Source: Inconstantimicrobium porci (lineage in GTDB: Bacteria > Bacillota > Clostridia > Clostridiales > Clostridiaceae). Taken from it: a stretch of 64,000 bases of DNA. The stretch's first letter is position 1. Each line of letters opens with the position of its first letter. The translations under genes and the position numbers were made by a program. The stretch lies in contig NZ_VULX01000005.1 of the NCBI RefSeq assembly GCF_009696465.1, positions 1 to 64,000 of the forward strand, in the 5' to 3' direction. Below are positions 39,743 to 47,412 of the stretch, piece after piece. The notes beneath the pieces are model-generated. The model had not been told where the DNA came from, ran no database searches, and worked only from the letters and a program-made list of their open reading frames with translations.

Positions 39743-40675
39743 TTATTTGTTTCCTTTTAATGTTTCAGCGATAGCTGATATTGATCCAAGTGATGATAAA
39801 GTTTCATTTGGTAATATAAGCTTATTAGCTGGATTCTTAGCCATTTCTTGTAATGCTTCAATTTGTTTTAACGCTATAACTGTTTCATTTGTACCAGATT
39901 CAATTATTGCCTTATTAACTTTATTAATTGCTTCAGCTTGAGCTTTTGCAACTTCTTCAATAGCTGCTGCTTTACCTTGTGCTTCTAGAAGTTGTGCTTC
40001 TCTTGCACCTTCTGCTTTTCTAATATTAGCTTCCTTTTCTGCTTCCGCCTGTAAAATCTTTGACTGTTTGATACCTTCTGCTTTAGCTATTTCAGACTGC
40101 TTAGCACCTTCTGCTTCAAGAATTGTAGCTCTCTTATTTCTTTCTGCTTTCATTTGTTTTTCCATGGCTTCCTGAATTTCCTTTGGAGGAAGTATGTTTT
40201 TAATTTCAACTGAAAGAAGTTTTATACCATAAGCATCTGTTATTTCATCAACAATAGAAAGAAGTTTTGAATTGATTCTGTCTCTCCCTGATAATACTTC
40301 ATCAAGAGTCATTTCACCAACTATATTTCTCATATTAGTTATAGTTGCATATCTTATACCTTCCATATAATTCTCTATATTATATACCGCATCTCTAGCG
40401 TTAACTACCTTGTAAAATATTACATTGTCTATAGATATATTTACATTATCTTTAGTGATAACATTCTGTGGCGGTATATCAATAATCTGTTGTTTTGTTG
40501 ATACTCTCTTTCTAACAAAATCAATAAATGGTATCATGAAATGCCAGCCTGGTTCAAATACCTTATGAAACTGTCCTAACCTTTCTACTACAAGTACATT
40601 TCCTGTTGTAACAATTTTAACTGATGAAAAAATAAGTATTAAAATTACTACTGCTACAATTATTAATCCTATCAT
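39743..40675 (-). CDS. SPFH/band-7 protein (QmcA/stomatin-like)
   Basis: 310 residues. N-terminal membrane helix (1-20), SPFH domain (about 25-190: VVERLGQFHKVFEPGWHFMIPF, KQQIIDIPPQNVITKDNVNI), then an Ala/Glu/Lys-rich coiled coil (190-260). Scaffold of membrane microdomains, often paired with an NfeD-like protein, which is the gene just upstream. AGGAGG precedes the ATG. Confidence 0.9.
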   Translation of the reverse strand: MIGLIIVAVVILILIFSSVKIVTTGNVLVVERLGQFHKVFEPGWHFMIPFIDFVRKRVSTKQQIIDIPPQNVITKDNVNISIDNVIFYKVVNARDAVYNIENYMEGIRYATITNMRNIVGEMTLDEVLSGRDRINSKLLSIVDEITDAYGIKLLSVEIKNILPPKEIQEAMEKQMKAERNKRATILEAEGAKQSEIAKAEGIKQSKILQAEAEKEANIRKAEGAREAQLLEAQGKAAAIEEVAKAQAEAINKVNKAIIESGTNETVIALKQIEALQEMAKNPANKLILPNETLSSLGSISAIAETLKGNK

Positions 40676-40687
40676 TTTATTTTCCTC

Positions 40688-41104
40688 CTAAATCCCTTTA
40701 ATTATTAATTTAATTCCCTTAATCTCTACTATTTTGTACTGCTGCCCCTTCTTTATAACATCTCCGGAATTTTCTGCTGACCAGTAAGTTCCATCAATCA
40801 TTATCTGTGCTTTTTCAATAATATCATCTTCTGCAACAAATGTTTTTCCCAAAAACTGTTCTTCTCTTGGAATTGTCTTTGGTATTTCTTTTAGTTTCTT
40901 CTTGAAAATCGGATAAAAAACAAGTGTAAGTATACTTCCTGTCAATGCAAATACAACTGCCTGGATTCCTATGGAAAACTCAAACACATTTAAAATTATA
41001 GCTAAAACCGCACCTGCTCCAAACCATACAAACAGCATATTGCTTGTAAAAAGATCAATAAGTACTGCTGCTAAAAGTATTACTATCCACACTGCATAAA
41101 CCAT
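40688..41104 (-). CDS. NfeD-like membrane protein (short form)
   Basis: 138 residues. Two or three hydrophobic segments in the first 65 residues, then an OB-fold NfeD C-terminal domain (FLGKTFVAEDDIIEKAQIMIDGTYWSAEN). Short NfeD proteins act with SPFH partners. Twelve bases before the SPFH gene; AAGGGGTGATG leads to the ATG. Confidence 0.87.
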   Translation of the reverse strand: MVYAVWIVILLAAVLIDLFTSNMLFVWFGAGAVLAIILNVFEFSIGIQAVVFALTGSILTLVFYPIFKKKLKEIPKTIPREEQFLGKTFVAEDDIIEKAQIMIDGTYWSAENSGDVIKKGQQYKIVEIKGIKLIIKGI

Positions 41105-41332
41105 TACATCACCCCTTTTTTTTGCTTACAAGTATATTATAACTTCATAAACAGAAATGTCAATCACCAAATAAGTTTTTTAATACCTTTTATCATTATT
41201 TTTTTTAACTTTTATTCTTCATAATTATGTAAAACTTTTTCTTATTTAATTATTAAGTATAATTCTACACTTCATTCTATAATCCTTTGTTTATTCTTAT
41301 TTATAAAAATAAACAAATATGTTTTTTTGCAC

Positions 41333-41361
41333 AAAAAAACTCATGTGATAATCACATGAGT
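41333..41361 (-). terminator. Terminator after tRNA-Trp 1
   Basis: 10-bp leftward stem ACTCATGTGA/TCACATGAGT, loop TTA, then seven U. Confidence 0.9.
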
Positions 41362-41366
41362 TACTT

Positions 41367-41441
41367 TGGCAGGGGCAGTAGGATTTGAACCCACAACCAA
41401 TGGTTTTGGAGACCACTACTCTACCGTTGAGCCATACCCCT
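41367..41441 (-). tRNA. tRNA-Trp (CCA anticodon), copy 1
   Basis: 75 bases with encoded CCA. Acceptor AGGGGTA pairs with TGCCCCT; the anticodon arm GTGGT/ACCAT has loop CTCCAAA, giving anticodon CCA; the T arm contains GGTTCAAATCC. Identical to copy 2. Confidence 0.95.
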
Positions 41442-41455
41442 TTGTTACGAAAAAT

Positions 41456-41484
41456 ATTATATCATTTAATAATATTTTTGACAA
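41456..41484 (-). promoter_or_regulatory. Promoter of tRNA-Trp 1
   Basis: Leftward: TTGTCA (41479-41484), 17 bases, TATAAT (41456-41461). Near-consensus. Confidence 0.85.
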
Positions 41485-41532
41485 GACCTTTTAAAAGAAC
41501 AATTTTTCACAGTAAAATTATTTATATTATAC

Positions 41533-41562
41533 AAAAAGCTAATGTTAATAACATTAGCTTTT
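41533..41562 (-). terminator. Terminator after tRNA-Trp 2
   Basis: 13-bp leftward stem AAAAGCTAATGTT/AACATTAGCTTTT ending in a U run, between the two tRNA genes. Confidence 0.85.
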
Positions 41563-41570
41563 CCGTCCTC

Positions 41571-41645
41571 TGGCAGGGGCAGTAGGATTTGAACCCACAA
41601 CCAATGGTTTTGGAGACCACTACTCTACCGTTGAGCCATACCCCT
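41571..41645 (-). tRNA. tRNA-Trp (CCA anticodon), copy 2
   Basis: 75 bases, identical to copy 1 over its full length including CCA. The flanks of the two copies differ, so this is a gene duplication with separate promoters and terminators, not an assembly repeat. Confidence 0.95.
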
Positions 41646-41663
41646 TTATCATCGACAAGTGAA

Positions 41664-41692
41664 ATGATATCATATAACAAATATTTTTTCAA
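41664..41692 (-). promoter_or_regulatory. Promoter of tRNA-Trp 2
   Basis: Leftward: TTGAAA (41687-41692), 17 bases, TATCAT (41664-41669). Confidence 0.75.
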
Positions 41693-41723
41693 CATTTTTC
41701 GTAAAATTTTTGATAACTTCTAT

Positions 41724-41833
41724 TAATTTAGATTTTAAAATTTAAAATCGGGGATGAAACTCAATTAAAAGAAAGAAATCAGTGTCTAAGCACTGATTTC
41801 TTCATCAATTATACATTTTAAATTCTAAATTAT
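41724..41833. repeat. Mosaic hairpin repeat, copy 6 (module A)
   Basis: Module A: GAAATCAGTG/CACTGATTTC, 41775-41800, a 10-bp stem. Flanks are inverted repeats: TAATTTAGATTTTAAAAT near 41724 and, leftward from 41832, TAATTTAGAATTTAAAATGT, very close to those of copy 1. GGGGATGAAA boundary at 41750. Lies downstream of the CBS-ACT gene. Confidence 0.75.
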
Positions 41834-41834
41834 C

Positions 41835-42464
41835 TTAATCGTTTATCTTGAACCCCGCACTCTTTATAGCTTCAACTGTTTGTGTAATATTGTCAGTATT
41901 AAGTCTAATAATAATTTCTTTGTTATCAAGATAGCTTTCAGGATTCAATACAACAAGGCTTATTATATTACCACCATTTTCTGTAACTATATTAGATAGC
42001 TTTGATAACTGTCCTGGAACATCAAATGCTATTACAGATATCCTATGCCCTTGATTTAAACCAAACAATTCAGTAAACTGCTTAAAAACAATTTTATGAG
42101 TTAATATGCCAAGAAACTTATTAGTTTCCTTATTGATTACAGCTACAAAAGAAACATTCATTTTTTCTAAAAGAGCAACTGCATTTTCTATTTCTTCATA
42201 AGCCCCTATAACAGGAATACTTGTCTTTATCAGGTCACTTACTATATTGTCAACAAGAAACTTTTCCTTATTACAATTATCACATTCAAAATACTTTTCA
42301 TAAATTGCAGACTTCTCTATAGCTCCCTTAAATTCATTACCATCTATAACAGGCATTGATGCCATGTTATTATCATTCATAATCTTTAAAGCTTCCCCAA
42401 GCTTTGTGTCAGATGTCACTGTTGTCAATACACTGCTTTTCATCATCACTGTTTTTACTAACAT
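41835..42464 (-). CDS. CBS-pair and ACT-domain protein
   Basis: 209 residues. Two CBS motifs (about 1-125; VKTVMMKSSVLTTVTSDTKLGEALKIM and ENAVALLEKMNVSFVAVINKE) followed by an ACT domain (about 138-209: HRISVIAFDVPGQLSKLSNIV). CBS pairs usually bind adenine nucleotides and ACT domains amino acids, so a cytosolic sensor is likely. Ligand unknown. GGGGTG upstream. Confidence 0.85.
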   Translation of the reverse strand: MLVKTVMMKSSVLTTVTSDTKLGEALKIMNDNNMASMPVIDGNEFKGAIEKSAIYEKYFECDNCNKEKFLVDNIVSDLIKTSIPVIGAYEEIENAVALLEKMNVSFVAVINKETNKFLGILTHKIVFKQFTELFGLNQGHRISVIAFDVPGQLSKLSNIVTENGGNIISLVVLNPESYLDNKEIIIRLNTDNITQTVEAIKSAGFKIND

Positions 42465-42500
42465 TGTTTACCACACCCCTTATATTCATATAACCTCAAA

Positions 42501-43505
42501 TTATTTATTCTGTTCTTTAAGTTTATTAATTGAATTACTCACTTCCTCAAGGTACTCAACATAATCTTTATTTTTATCAATATTCACATTTAAAACCTTT
42601 TTATGCAAAGAGCTTAATTCTTTCTTAATTATATCACTTTCTTGGTTTTTATCTAAAACAAATATAACTTTATCATCACTTTCTCTAGAATTATTAGTAT
42701 TTGCTAAATTTTCATCTCTTTTTTTGGTATTGTAGCAAAATACATCAACCTTTTTTTTGAATTCCTCATCACCTATATCTTGCGGAATCTTAATATATTC
42801 TATTTTCAAATACTGCATAAGATACTCAAGGTTATCTCCAATCAGTATAACCTTTTTTCCGTTGAAAAAATCCGCAGATTTTTGTAACTCTCTCTCTTTT
42901 TCTGATATCTTTAATAATATACTTTCATAATTCTTCTCATATATTTCTCTATTCTTAATATCTCTTTCTTGAATAGCATTTTTCACATTATATAATGATA
43001 TCTTATATTCATCAGGGCTTAGCCAATAATATTCATTATACTTATTTTCTTTATTATCACTTAATAAAGTTTTTGAATTATTTATTGTCTTTGTTCCTCT
43101 TGATAAATCAATTATTCCAACCTTACCCTTTTTTAGCTTTTCAATAAACTTATCGATCCATGTTTCATTTCCTTTTCCTGTATACATAAACAAGTCCATT
43201 TTAGAAACATTATTTAATGTATCATTATTTATTTTAAAATTATTCTCATCTTCAGCATCATCAAACATCATCATTACATTATGCTCACCATTAACTATCT
43301 GACTGCACATTTTGTACACCATTTTATCTGTGGTCATTATATTAAGGTATACATCTTTTGCCTGAGTCTCATCATCAGGTCTTTTTTCATTTGCTTCTGA
43401 TTCTATCTGAGGTTTAAAGTAATTAAAATAATTTATTCCTATGAAAAATATAACATTCATAAAAACAAGTATAAACGTTAATTTCTTGAGATTTATTTTT
43501 CTCAT
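42501..43505 (-). CDS. ZnuA/TroA-like protein lacking the metal-binding histidines
   Basis: 334 residues, one N-terminal membrane helix (about 8-28) without a lipobox. The fold resembles zinc/manganese ABC substrate-binding proteins: SQIVNGEHNVMMMF, NVSKMDLFMYTGKGNETWIDKF, YYWLSPDEYKISLYNVKNAI, GDNLEYLMQYLKIEY. The three His positions (DPH, HxWLDP, FHxAFxYL in active ZnuA) read DEN, YYWLSP and GDNLEYL, so metal capture is unlikely. No ABC genes are adjacent. Low-complexity, Lys/Asn/Asp-rich. A membrane-anchored derivative of unknown role. Confidence 0.6.
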   Translation of the reverse strand: MRKINLKKLTFILVFMNVIFFIGINYFNYFKPQIESEANEKRPDDETQAKDVYLNIMTTDKMVYKMCSQIVNGEHNVMMMFDDAEDENNFKINNDTLNNVSKMDLFMYTGKGNETWIDKFIEKLKKGKVGIIDLSRGTKTINNSKTLLSDNKENKYNEYYWLSPDEYKISLYNVKNAIQERDIKNREIYEKNYESILLKISEKERELQKSADFFNGKKVILIGDNLEYLMQYLKIEYIKIPQDIGDEEFKKKVDVFCYNTKKRDENLANTNNSRESDDKVIFVLDKNQESDIIKKELSSLHKKVLNVNIDKNKDYVEYLEEVSNSINKLKEQNK

Positions 43506-43647
43506 TATTTTACACCTCTCTCAATCTAATTTTATATTCAATCATCTTTTATTTCAATATAATTTTAAATACAAAATTCTTTTCTTTTATATCAAAATTG
43601 GCTAAAATAATAAATGATGCTTAAGTTTCCATGAAAGGAGTCTTAAA

Positions 43648-44112
43648 ATGGAATTTATAATTGATACTGTTCAAAAAACTTTTGAACTTGGCAAAAAAAT
43701 AGGCAAAATGGCTAAACCTTCAGATATATTCTGCCTTACAGGAGATCTTGGTACTGGAAAGACTCATATAACTAAAGGAATAGCAAAAGGTCTTGGAATA
43801 AATGAGAATATAACAAGCCCAACTTTCAATATAGTTAATGAATATCATAGTGGTAGGCTTACTTTATATCATTTTGATGTTTATAGAGTAAGTGAACCTG
43901 ATGAAATTGAAGCCATTGGTTTTGATGAATATATTTTTGGCGATGGAGTAAGTGTAATTGAATGGGCAAATTACATTGAAGAACTGATTCCTAATGAATA
44001 TGTACATATAAACATTTCAAAAATGCCTGAGATTTCTGAAAACCATCGTAAAATAACTATAAAATATTTTGGAGATAAGTATTCTTATCTAAAGGAGTTA
44101 GAGAAATGTTAA
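43648..44112 (+). CDS. tsaE: tRNA t6A biosynthesis ATPase TsaE
   Basis: 154 residues. Walker A GDLGTGKTH at 32-40, the switch region TSPTFNIVNEYHSG and HFDVYRV. Works with TsaB and TsaD to make N6-threonylcarbamoyladenosine at position 37 of ANN-decoding tRNAs. AAAGGAG precedes the ATG. First gene of a rightward three-gene operon; overlaps tsaB by seven bases. Confidence 0.95.
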   Translation: MEFIIDTVQKTFELGKKIGKMAKPSDIFCLTGDLGTGKTHITKGIAKGLGINENITSPTFNIVNEYHSGRLTLYHFDVYRVSEPDEIEAIGFDEYIFGDGVSVIEWANYIEELIPNEYVHINISKMPEISENHRKITIKYFGDKYSYLKELEKC

Positions 44113-44822
44113 TTTTAAGTGTTGAATCAGCAACAAGTGCTGCTTCAGTTGCAATATTAAATGAAAAAGGTGTTCTTGGCGAAAGCACTTTAAACTTTAA
44201 AAAACAACATTCAGTTATCCTTATGACGCTTATAGATACAATATTAAAGGATAATAATCTTACTATTAAAGATATTGACGGATTTGTAGTATCTAAGGGC
44301 CCAGGTTCTTTTACTGGGCTTAGAATAGGAATGGCTACAGTTAAAGGATTATGTTTAGGCTTAAATAAGCCTCTTATTTCAATATCTACATTAGACGGAC
44401 TTGCATATAATGAATTGAACTTTAATGGTATAATATGCCCTATTATGGATGCATTAAGAGATAATGTATTCACAGCATTTTATAAGAACGAAAATGGCAC
44501 TCTAAAGAAATTAAGTGAACATAATCATGTTTCTGTAAATGAACTTGTAAATAAAATTAAGGATTTCGATGAACCTGTTATCTTTGTAGGTGACGGTATA
44601 GAAAAACATAAAGCTTTCCTTACTGAAAATGTAGAAAACTGTTCTTTTGCTTCAATAACAAATAACTTTGCGAAAGCATCTTCTCTTGGAGCACTTGGCA
44701 AAGAACTTCTTGAAAAGGGCATCCATGATAATCTTAATGAATGTAAGCCTATGTATCTTAGAAAATCTCAGGCTGAAAGAGAATATGATAAAAAGATGGA
44801 GCTTTCAAATAATGAAGATTAA
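44106..44822 (+). CDS. tsaB: tRNA t6A biosynthesis protein TsaB
   Basis: 238 residues. ASKHA-fold start ILSVESATSAASVAILNEKG and VSKGPGSFTGLRIGMATVKGL. Non-catalytic partner of TsaD; tsaD itself is not in the window. AAGGAG precedes the ATG. The stop overlaps the rimI start. Confidence 0.95.
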   Translation: MLILSVESATSAASVAILNEKGVLGESTLNFKKQHSVILMTLIDTILKDNNLTIKDIDGFVVSKGPGSFTGLRIGMATVKGLCLGLNKPLISISTLDGLAYNELNFNGIICPIMDALRDNVFTAFYKNENGTLKKLSEHNHVSVNELVNKIKDFDEPVIFVGDGIEKHKAFLTENVENCSFASITNNFAKASSLGALGKELLEKGIHDNLNECKPMYLRKSQAEREYDKKMELSNNED

Positions 44823-45270
44823 TTTGTCACCAATAAATGAATCTCATATTGATGGTATTCTTGAAATAAGCAATCTTAGTTTTCATATGCCATGGAGTCG
44901 TGAATCTATAGAAAATGAGTTTAGAAATAGACTTGCACACTACATTATTGCTGAAGATGAAAAGGGAAAAGTCATTGGATATGGCGGTGTATGGATTGTC
45001 GTTGACGAAGGTGATATTACAAATATAGCTGTCCACCCTGATTACAGAGGGCAGCATATTGGTTCTATGATCCTTGAAGAAATGATTAGAGTATGCTCTT
45101 CTCACAGCGTAACAGCTATGACGCTAGAAGTACGAAAATCAAATATGGCAGCTCAAAATCTTTATAAAAAATTTGGTTTTATTGCAGAAGCTGTACGTCC
45201 AAAATATTATGAAGATAATGATGAAGATGCTATATTAATGTGGAAAAGAGACATTGGGCAGAAACAGTAA
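44812..45270 (+). CDS. rimI: Ribosomal protein bS18-alanine N-acetyltransferase RimI
   Basis: 152 residues from MKINLSPINESHIDGILEIS, overlapping tsaB by 11 bases. The frame is open upstream to 44668 but that part lies inside tsaB. GNAT motif A: ITNIAVHPDYRGQHIGSMIL; later LEVRKSNMAAQNLYKKFGF. Acetylates the N-terminal Ala of S18. The tsaE-tsaB-rimI order is conserved in many bacteria. Confidence 0.92.
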   Translation: MKINLSPINESHIDGILEISNLSFHMPWSRESIENEFRNRLAHYIIAEDEKGKVIGYGGVWIVVDEGDITNIAVHPDYRGQHIGSMILEEMIRVCSSHSVTAMTLEVRKSNMAAQNLYKKFGFIAEAVRPKYYEDNDEDAILMWKRDIGQKQ

Positions 45271-45281
45271 ACTGCTTCTGC
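45258..45281 (+). other. Stem-loop at the rimI stop codon
   Basis: GCAGAA/TTCTGC with inner CAGT/ACTG, separated by one mismatch, spanning the rimI TAA. No U tract, so it is not a classical terminator; possibly protects the 3' end. Confidence 0.4.
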
Positions 45282-45372
45282 AATGTATAATTAATGAAAG
45301 AAATCAGCCGGCTTTGTCTGCTGATTTCTTTATTCTTTAATGGAGGTATAGCCTCCAACCCTCTATTATATT
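45276..45372. repeat. Mosaic hairpin repeat, copy 7 (modules A-B)
   Basis: Module A: AAGAAATCAGC/GCTGATTTCTT, 45298-45330, followed by TATTCTTT, so it may terminate the tsaE-tsaB-rimI transcript. B: TGGAGGT/GCCTCCA, 45341-45357. Left flank ATGTATAATTAATGAAAG matches copies 3 and 6 (ATGTATAATTGATGAAG read leftward). Confidence 0.75.
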
Positions 45373-45403
45373 TTAGATAAACCAAATAACTATAAATATT
45401 TTT

Positions 45404-45487
45404 TTATTCTATTTCGATGATCCAGTTAATCTCATCTATCTGTGTCTTCTTTATATTCTTTCCTAACTTATTAAATACCTCTTTAAG
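45404..45487 (-). pseudogene. Short coding remnant
   Basis: Leftward frame of 27 residues with no start, beginning right after a stop codon: LKEVFNKLGKNIKK then TQIDEINWIIEIE and TAA. The amphipathic, protein-like composition stands out in an otherwise noncoding AT-rich gap. Parent gene not recognised; could be chance. Confidence 0.25.
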
Positions 45488-45522
45488 TTAATCCCCCTAT
45501 TTTTTCTATGGGATAATTTTAA

Positions 45523-45543
45523 ACCTTCGCCTAAGGCGAAGGT
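45523..45543 (-). terminator. Probable terminator of yaaA
   Basis: 9-bp perfect stem ACCTTCGCC/GGCGAAGGT, leftward followed by TTAAAATT. Nine bases after the yaaA stop. Confidence 0.65.
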
Positions 45544-45551
45544 CAAGTACA

Positions 45552-46325
45552 TTATTTTGATTCATTTATAAATACAAATTCATTTTCACTAGAAAGTTTT
45601 TTACTAAACTTATATCCATTTTCATCAAATTTCTTTAGGTCATCTATATTTTTAAGTTGATTTTTCATTATAAATGATGTCATTAGCCCTCTTGCTTTCT
45701 TTGCTTTCATTGTTATTATCTTATATTCACCATCTTTATAATCCTTAAAGACAGGCGTAACAACTCTAATACCATACATGTCATCTATTCCTTCAACACA
45801 TTTATAGTATTCATATGATGCTAAGTTTACAAGTATATTATCACCCGTCTTTTTTACATCTTCGGCAATTCTTTTTCTTATTTTATCTCCCCAGAAATCA
45901 TATAAATCCTTATGTCCATTTACTGAAAGTTTTGTACACATCTCAAGTCTATATGGCTGTATTCCATTAAGCGGTTCAAGTACACCATAAAGTCCTGATA
46001 ATACCCTTAAATGAGAATCAGTATAGAAAAGTTCCTCTTCATTAAAACCTCCTATATCAATTCCTCTGAACACTTCACCTTTATATGATAATATACACTG
46101 CTTGGCACCTTCTAAAGATGTATTCCACTTTTCATATCTTTCCTTGTTTAACTGTACAAGCTTATCACTCATCTTCATCAGCTTTCCAAGTGCAAATGGT
46201 TCATATTGTTTTAATTCAGATGCTAAAACTTCTGCTTCCTTTAAAAACTTAGGCTCTGTCATCTCAAATATTTTTGTTTTATTGCTATCATCTATAGTCT
46301 TTGCTGGTGAAATAATTACTAGCAT
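45552..46325 (-). CDS. yaaA: YaaA peroxide-stress protein (UPF0246/DUF328)
   Basis: 257 residues, opening LVIISPAKTIDDSNKTK, with SYKGEVFRGID, LRVLSGLYGVLEPLNGIQPYRLEM and the C-terminal KKARGLMTSF. In E. coli YaaA lowers intracellular free iron and limits oxidative DNA damage under peroxide. AAAGGAG precedes the ATG. Confidence 0.9.
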   Translation of the reverse strand: MLVIISPAKTIDDSNKTKIFEMTEPKFLKEAEVLASELKQYEPFALGKLMKMSDKLVQLNKERYEKWNTSLEGAKQCILSYKGEVFRGIDIGGFNEEELFYTDSHLRVLSGLYGVLEPLNGIQPYRLEMCTKLSVNGHKDLYDFWGDKIRKRIAEDVKKTGDNILVNLASYEYYKCVEGIDDMYGIRVVTPVFKDYKDGEYKIITMKAKKARGLMTSFIMKNQLKNIDDLKKFDENGYKFSKKLSSENEFVFINESK

Positions 46326-46396
46326 AGCTTTTCTCCTTTGTTACAATTTATTAATAACCTATAATTTAAATACAAATGAAACTTCTTTGATAATCA

Positions 46397-47293
46397 TTAT
46401 ATACGCCTTCTATCCATATTTTTTTTAGACAAATCTAGAAATGCCCTAAGTGCTGGCGAGATCCACTTATCTTTATGATATAAAACCTGAGATACAATTC
46501 CAAAATCAGGTCCCTTCCAATTAAGAGGAATAAGTCGACCATTTTTAATTTCATCTTCTACCGCTACCTTTGGCAGAAGCGTTATACCAAGTCCACTCAT
46601 TGTAAACTGTTTTATTGCCTGTACGCTTCCTGTTTCAAGCACAGTATTAATACTAATATTATTATCAGTCATTATGTTTTCAAATGAAGCTCTATAGCTG
46701 CAACCTGTCTCTGTCAATATAAGTGGCTCATTTTCTATATCTTTAGGATAAACTTCTTTTTTATTAACAAGAGGATGTCCTGGATATGCCAAAAGCACCA
46801 TTGGTTCATCAAATTCAACTTCTGCTATAAATTCATCGGAATCTATTTTCCTACCAAGTGAAAATGCCACGTCTATAAGATTATCTCTTAAAAAATGTCT
46901 AAAATCCGAACAGCTGCCAAACTTTAATGTAACTTCAACATTAGGATAAAGTTTTCTATACTCTTTAAGTATTTCAGGAAGTCTTATTACACATAAAGAT
47001 TCTGCTGCACCTATAGTAAGTGTTCCGCTTGGTGCATCTTCGCTAAACACAACATTTTTAATATCATCTGAAAGTTTTATCATCTGTTTTGCATAAGGTA
47101 TGAGTTTTTTTCCTTCATGAGTAAGTGTTATATTTTTTCCTATTCTATCAAACAACTTTACTCCTAGTTCATCTTCTAATGATTTAATCTGTGTGGTAAT
47201 TGTAGACTGTGCATACCCAAGCTCTGAGGCCGCAGCAGTAAAACTCTGAAGTTTTCCGATTGTGAGAAATGCATTTAGCTGTCTAAAATCCAT
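46397..47293 (-). CDS. LysR-family transcriptional regulator
   Basis: 298 residues from MDFRQLNAFLTIGKLQSFTA; the ATG at 47293 follows GAGGTG. A GTG at 47302 lies inside that ribosome binding site and is rejected. HTH at about 1-60 (AASELGYAQSTITTQIKSLEDELGVKLFDR), effector domain at 90-295. Divergent from asd across 119 bases, so it may control asd; the effector is unknown. Confidence 0.88.
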   Translation of the reverse strand: MDFRQLNAFLTIGKLQSFTAAASELGYAQSTITTQIKSLEDELGVKLFDRIGKNITLTHEGKKLIPYAKQMIKLSDDIKNVVFSEDAPSGTLTIGAAESLCVIRLPEILKEYRKLYPNVEVTLKFGSCSDFRHFLRDNLIDVAFSLGRKIDSDEFIAEVEFDEPMVLLAYPGHPLVNKKEVYPKDIENEPLILTETGCSYRASFENIMTDNNISINTVLETGSVQAIKQFTMSGLGITLLPKVAVEDEIKNGRLIPLNWKGPDFGIVSQVLYHKDKWISPALRAFLDLSKKNMDRRRI

Positions 47294-47316
47294 AAACAAC
47301 ACCTCTATCTAAAAAA

Positions 47317-47345
47317 TTGAACATATTTATCAAATTTATCAATTT
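47317..47345. promoter_or_regulatory. Possible LysR operator in the lysR/asd intergenic region
   Basis: TTGA-N9-TCAA inverted repeat at 47317-47333, followed by a second TTTATCAA half at 47336-47343. LysR boxes are T-N11-A dyads close to the regulator's own promoter, as here. Confidence 0.4.
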
Positions 47346-47412
47346 TACTAATATACAATTAAATGATATCATAAATATAAAAGATAGTACAAACTAATTA
47401 TGAGGTGATCTT

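Noticed and set aside
41367-41645. Duplicate tRNA as an assembly artefact
   Set aside because: The flanks, promoters and terminators of the two copies are different, so both copies are real.
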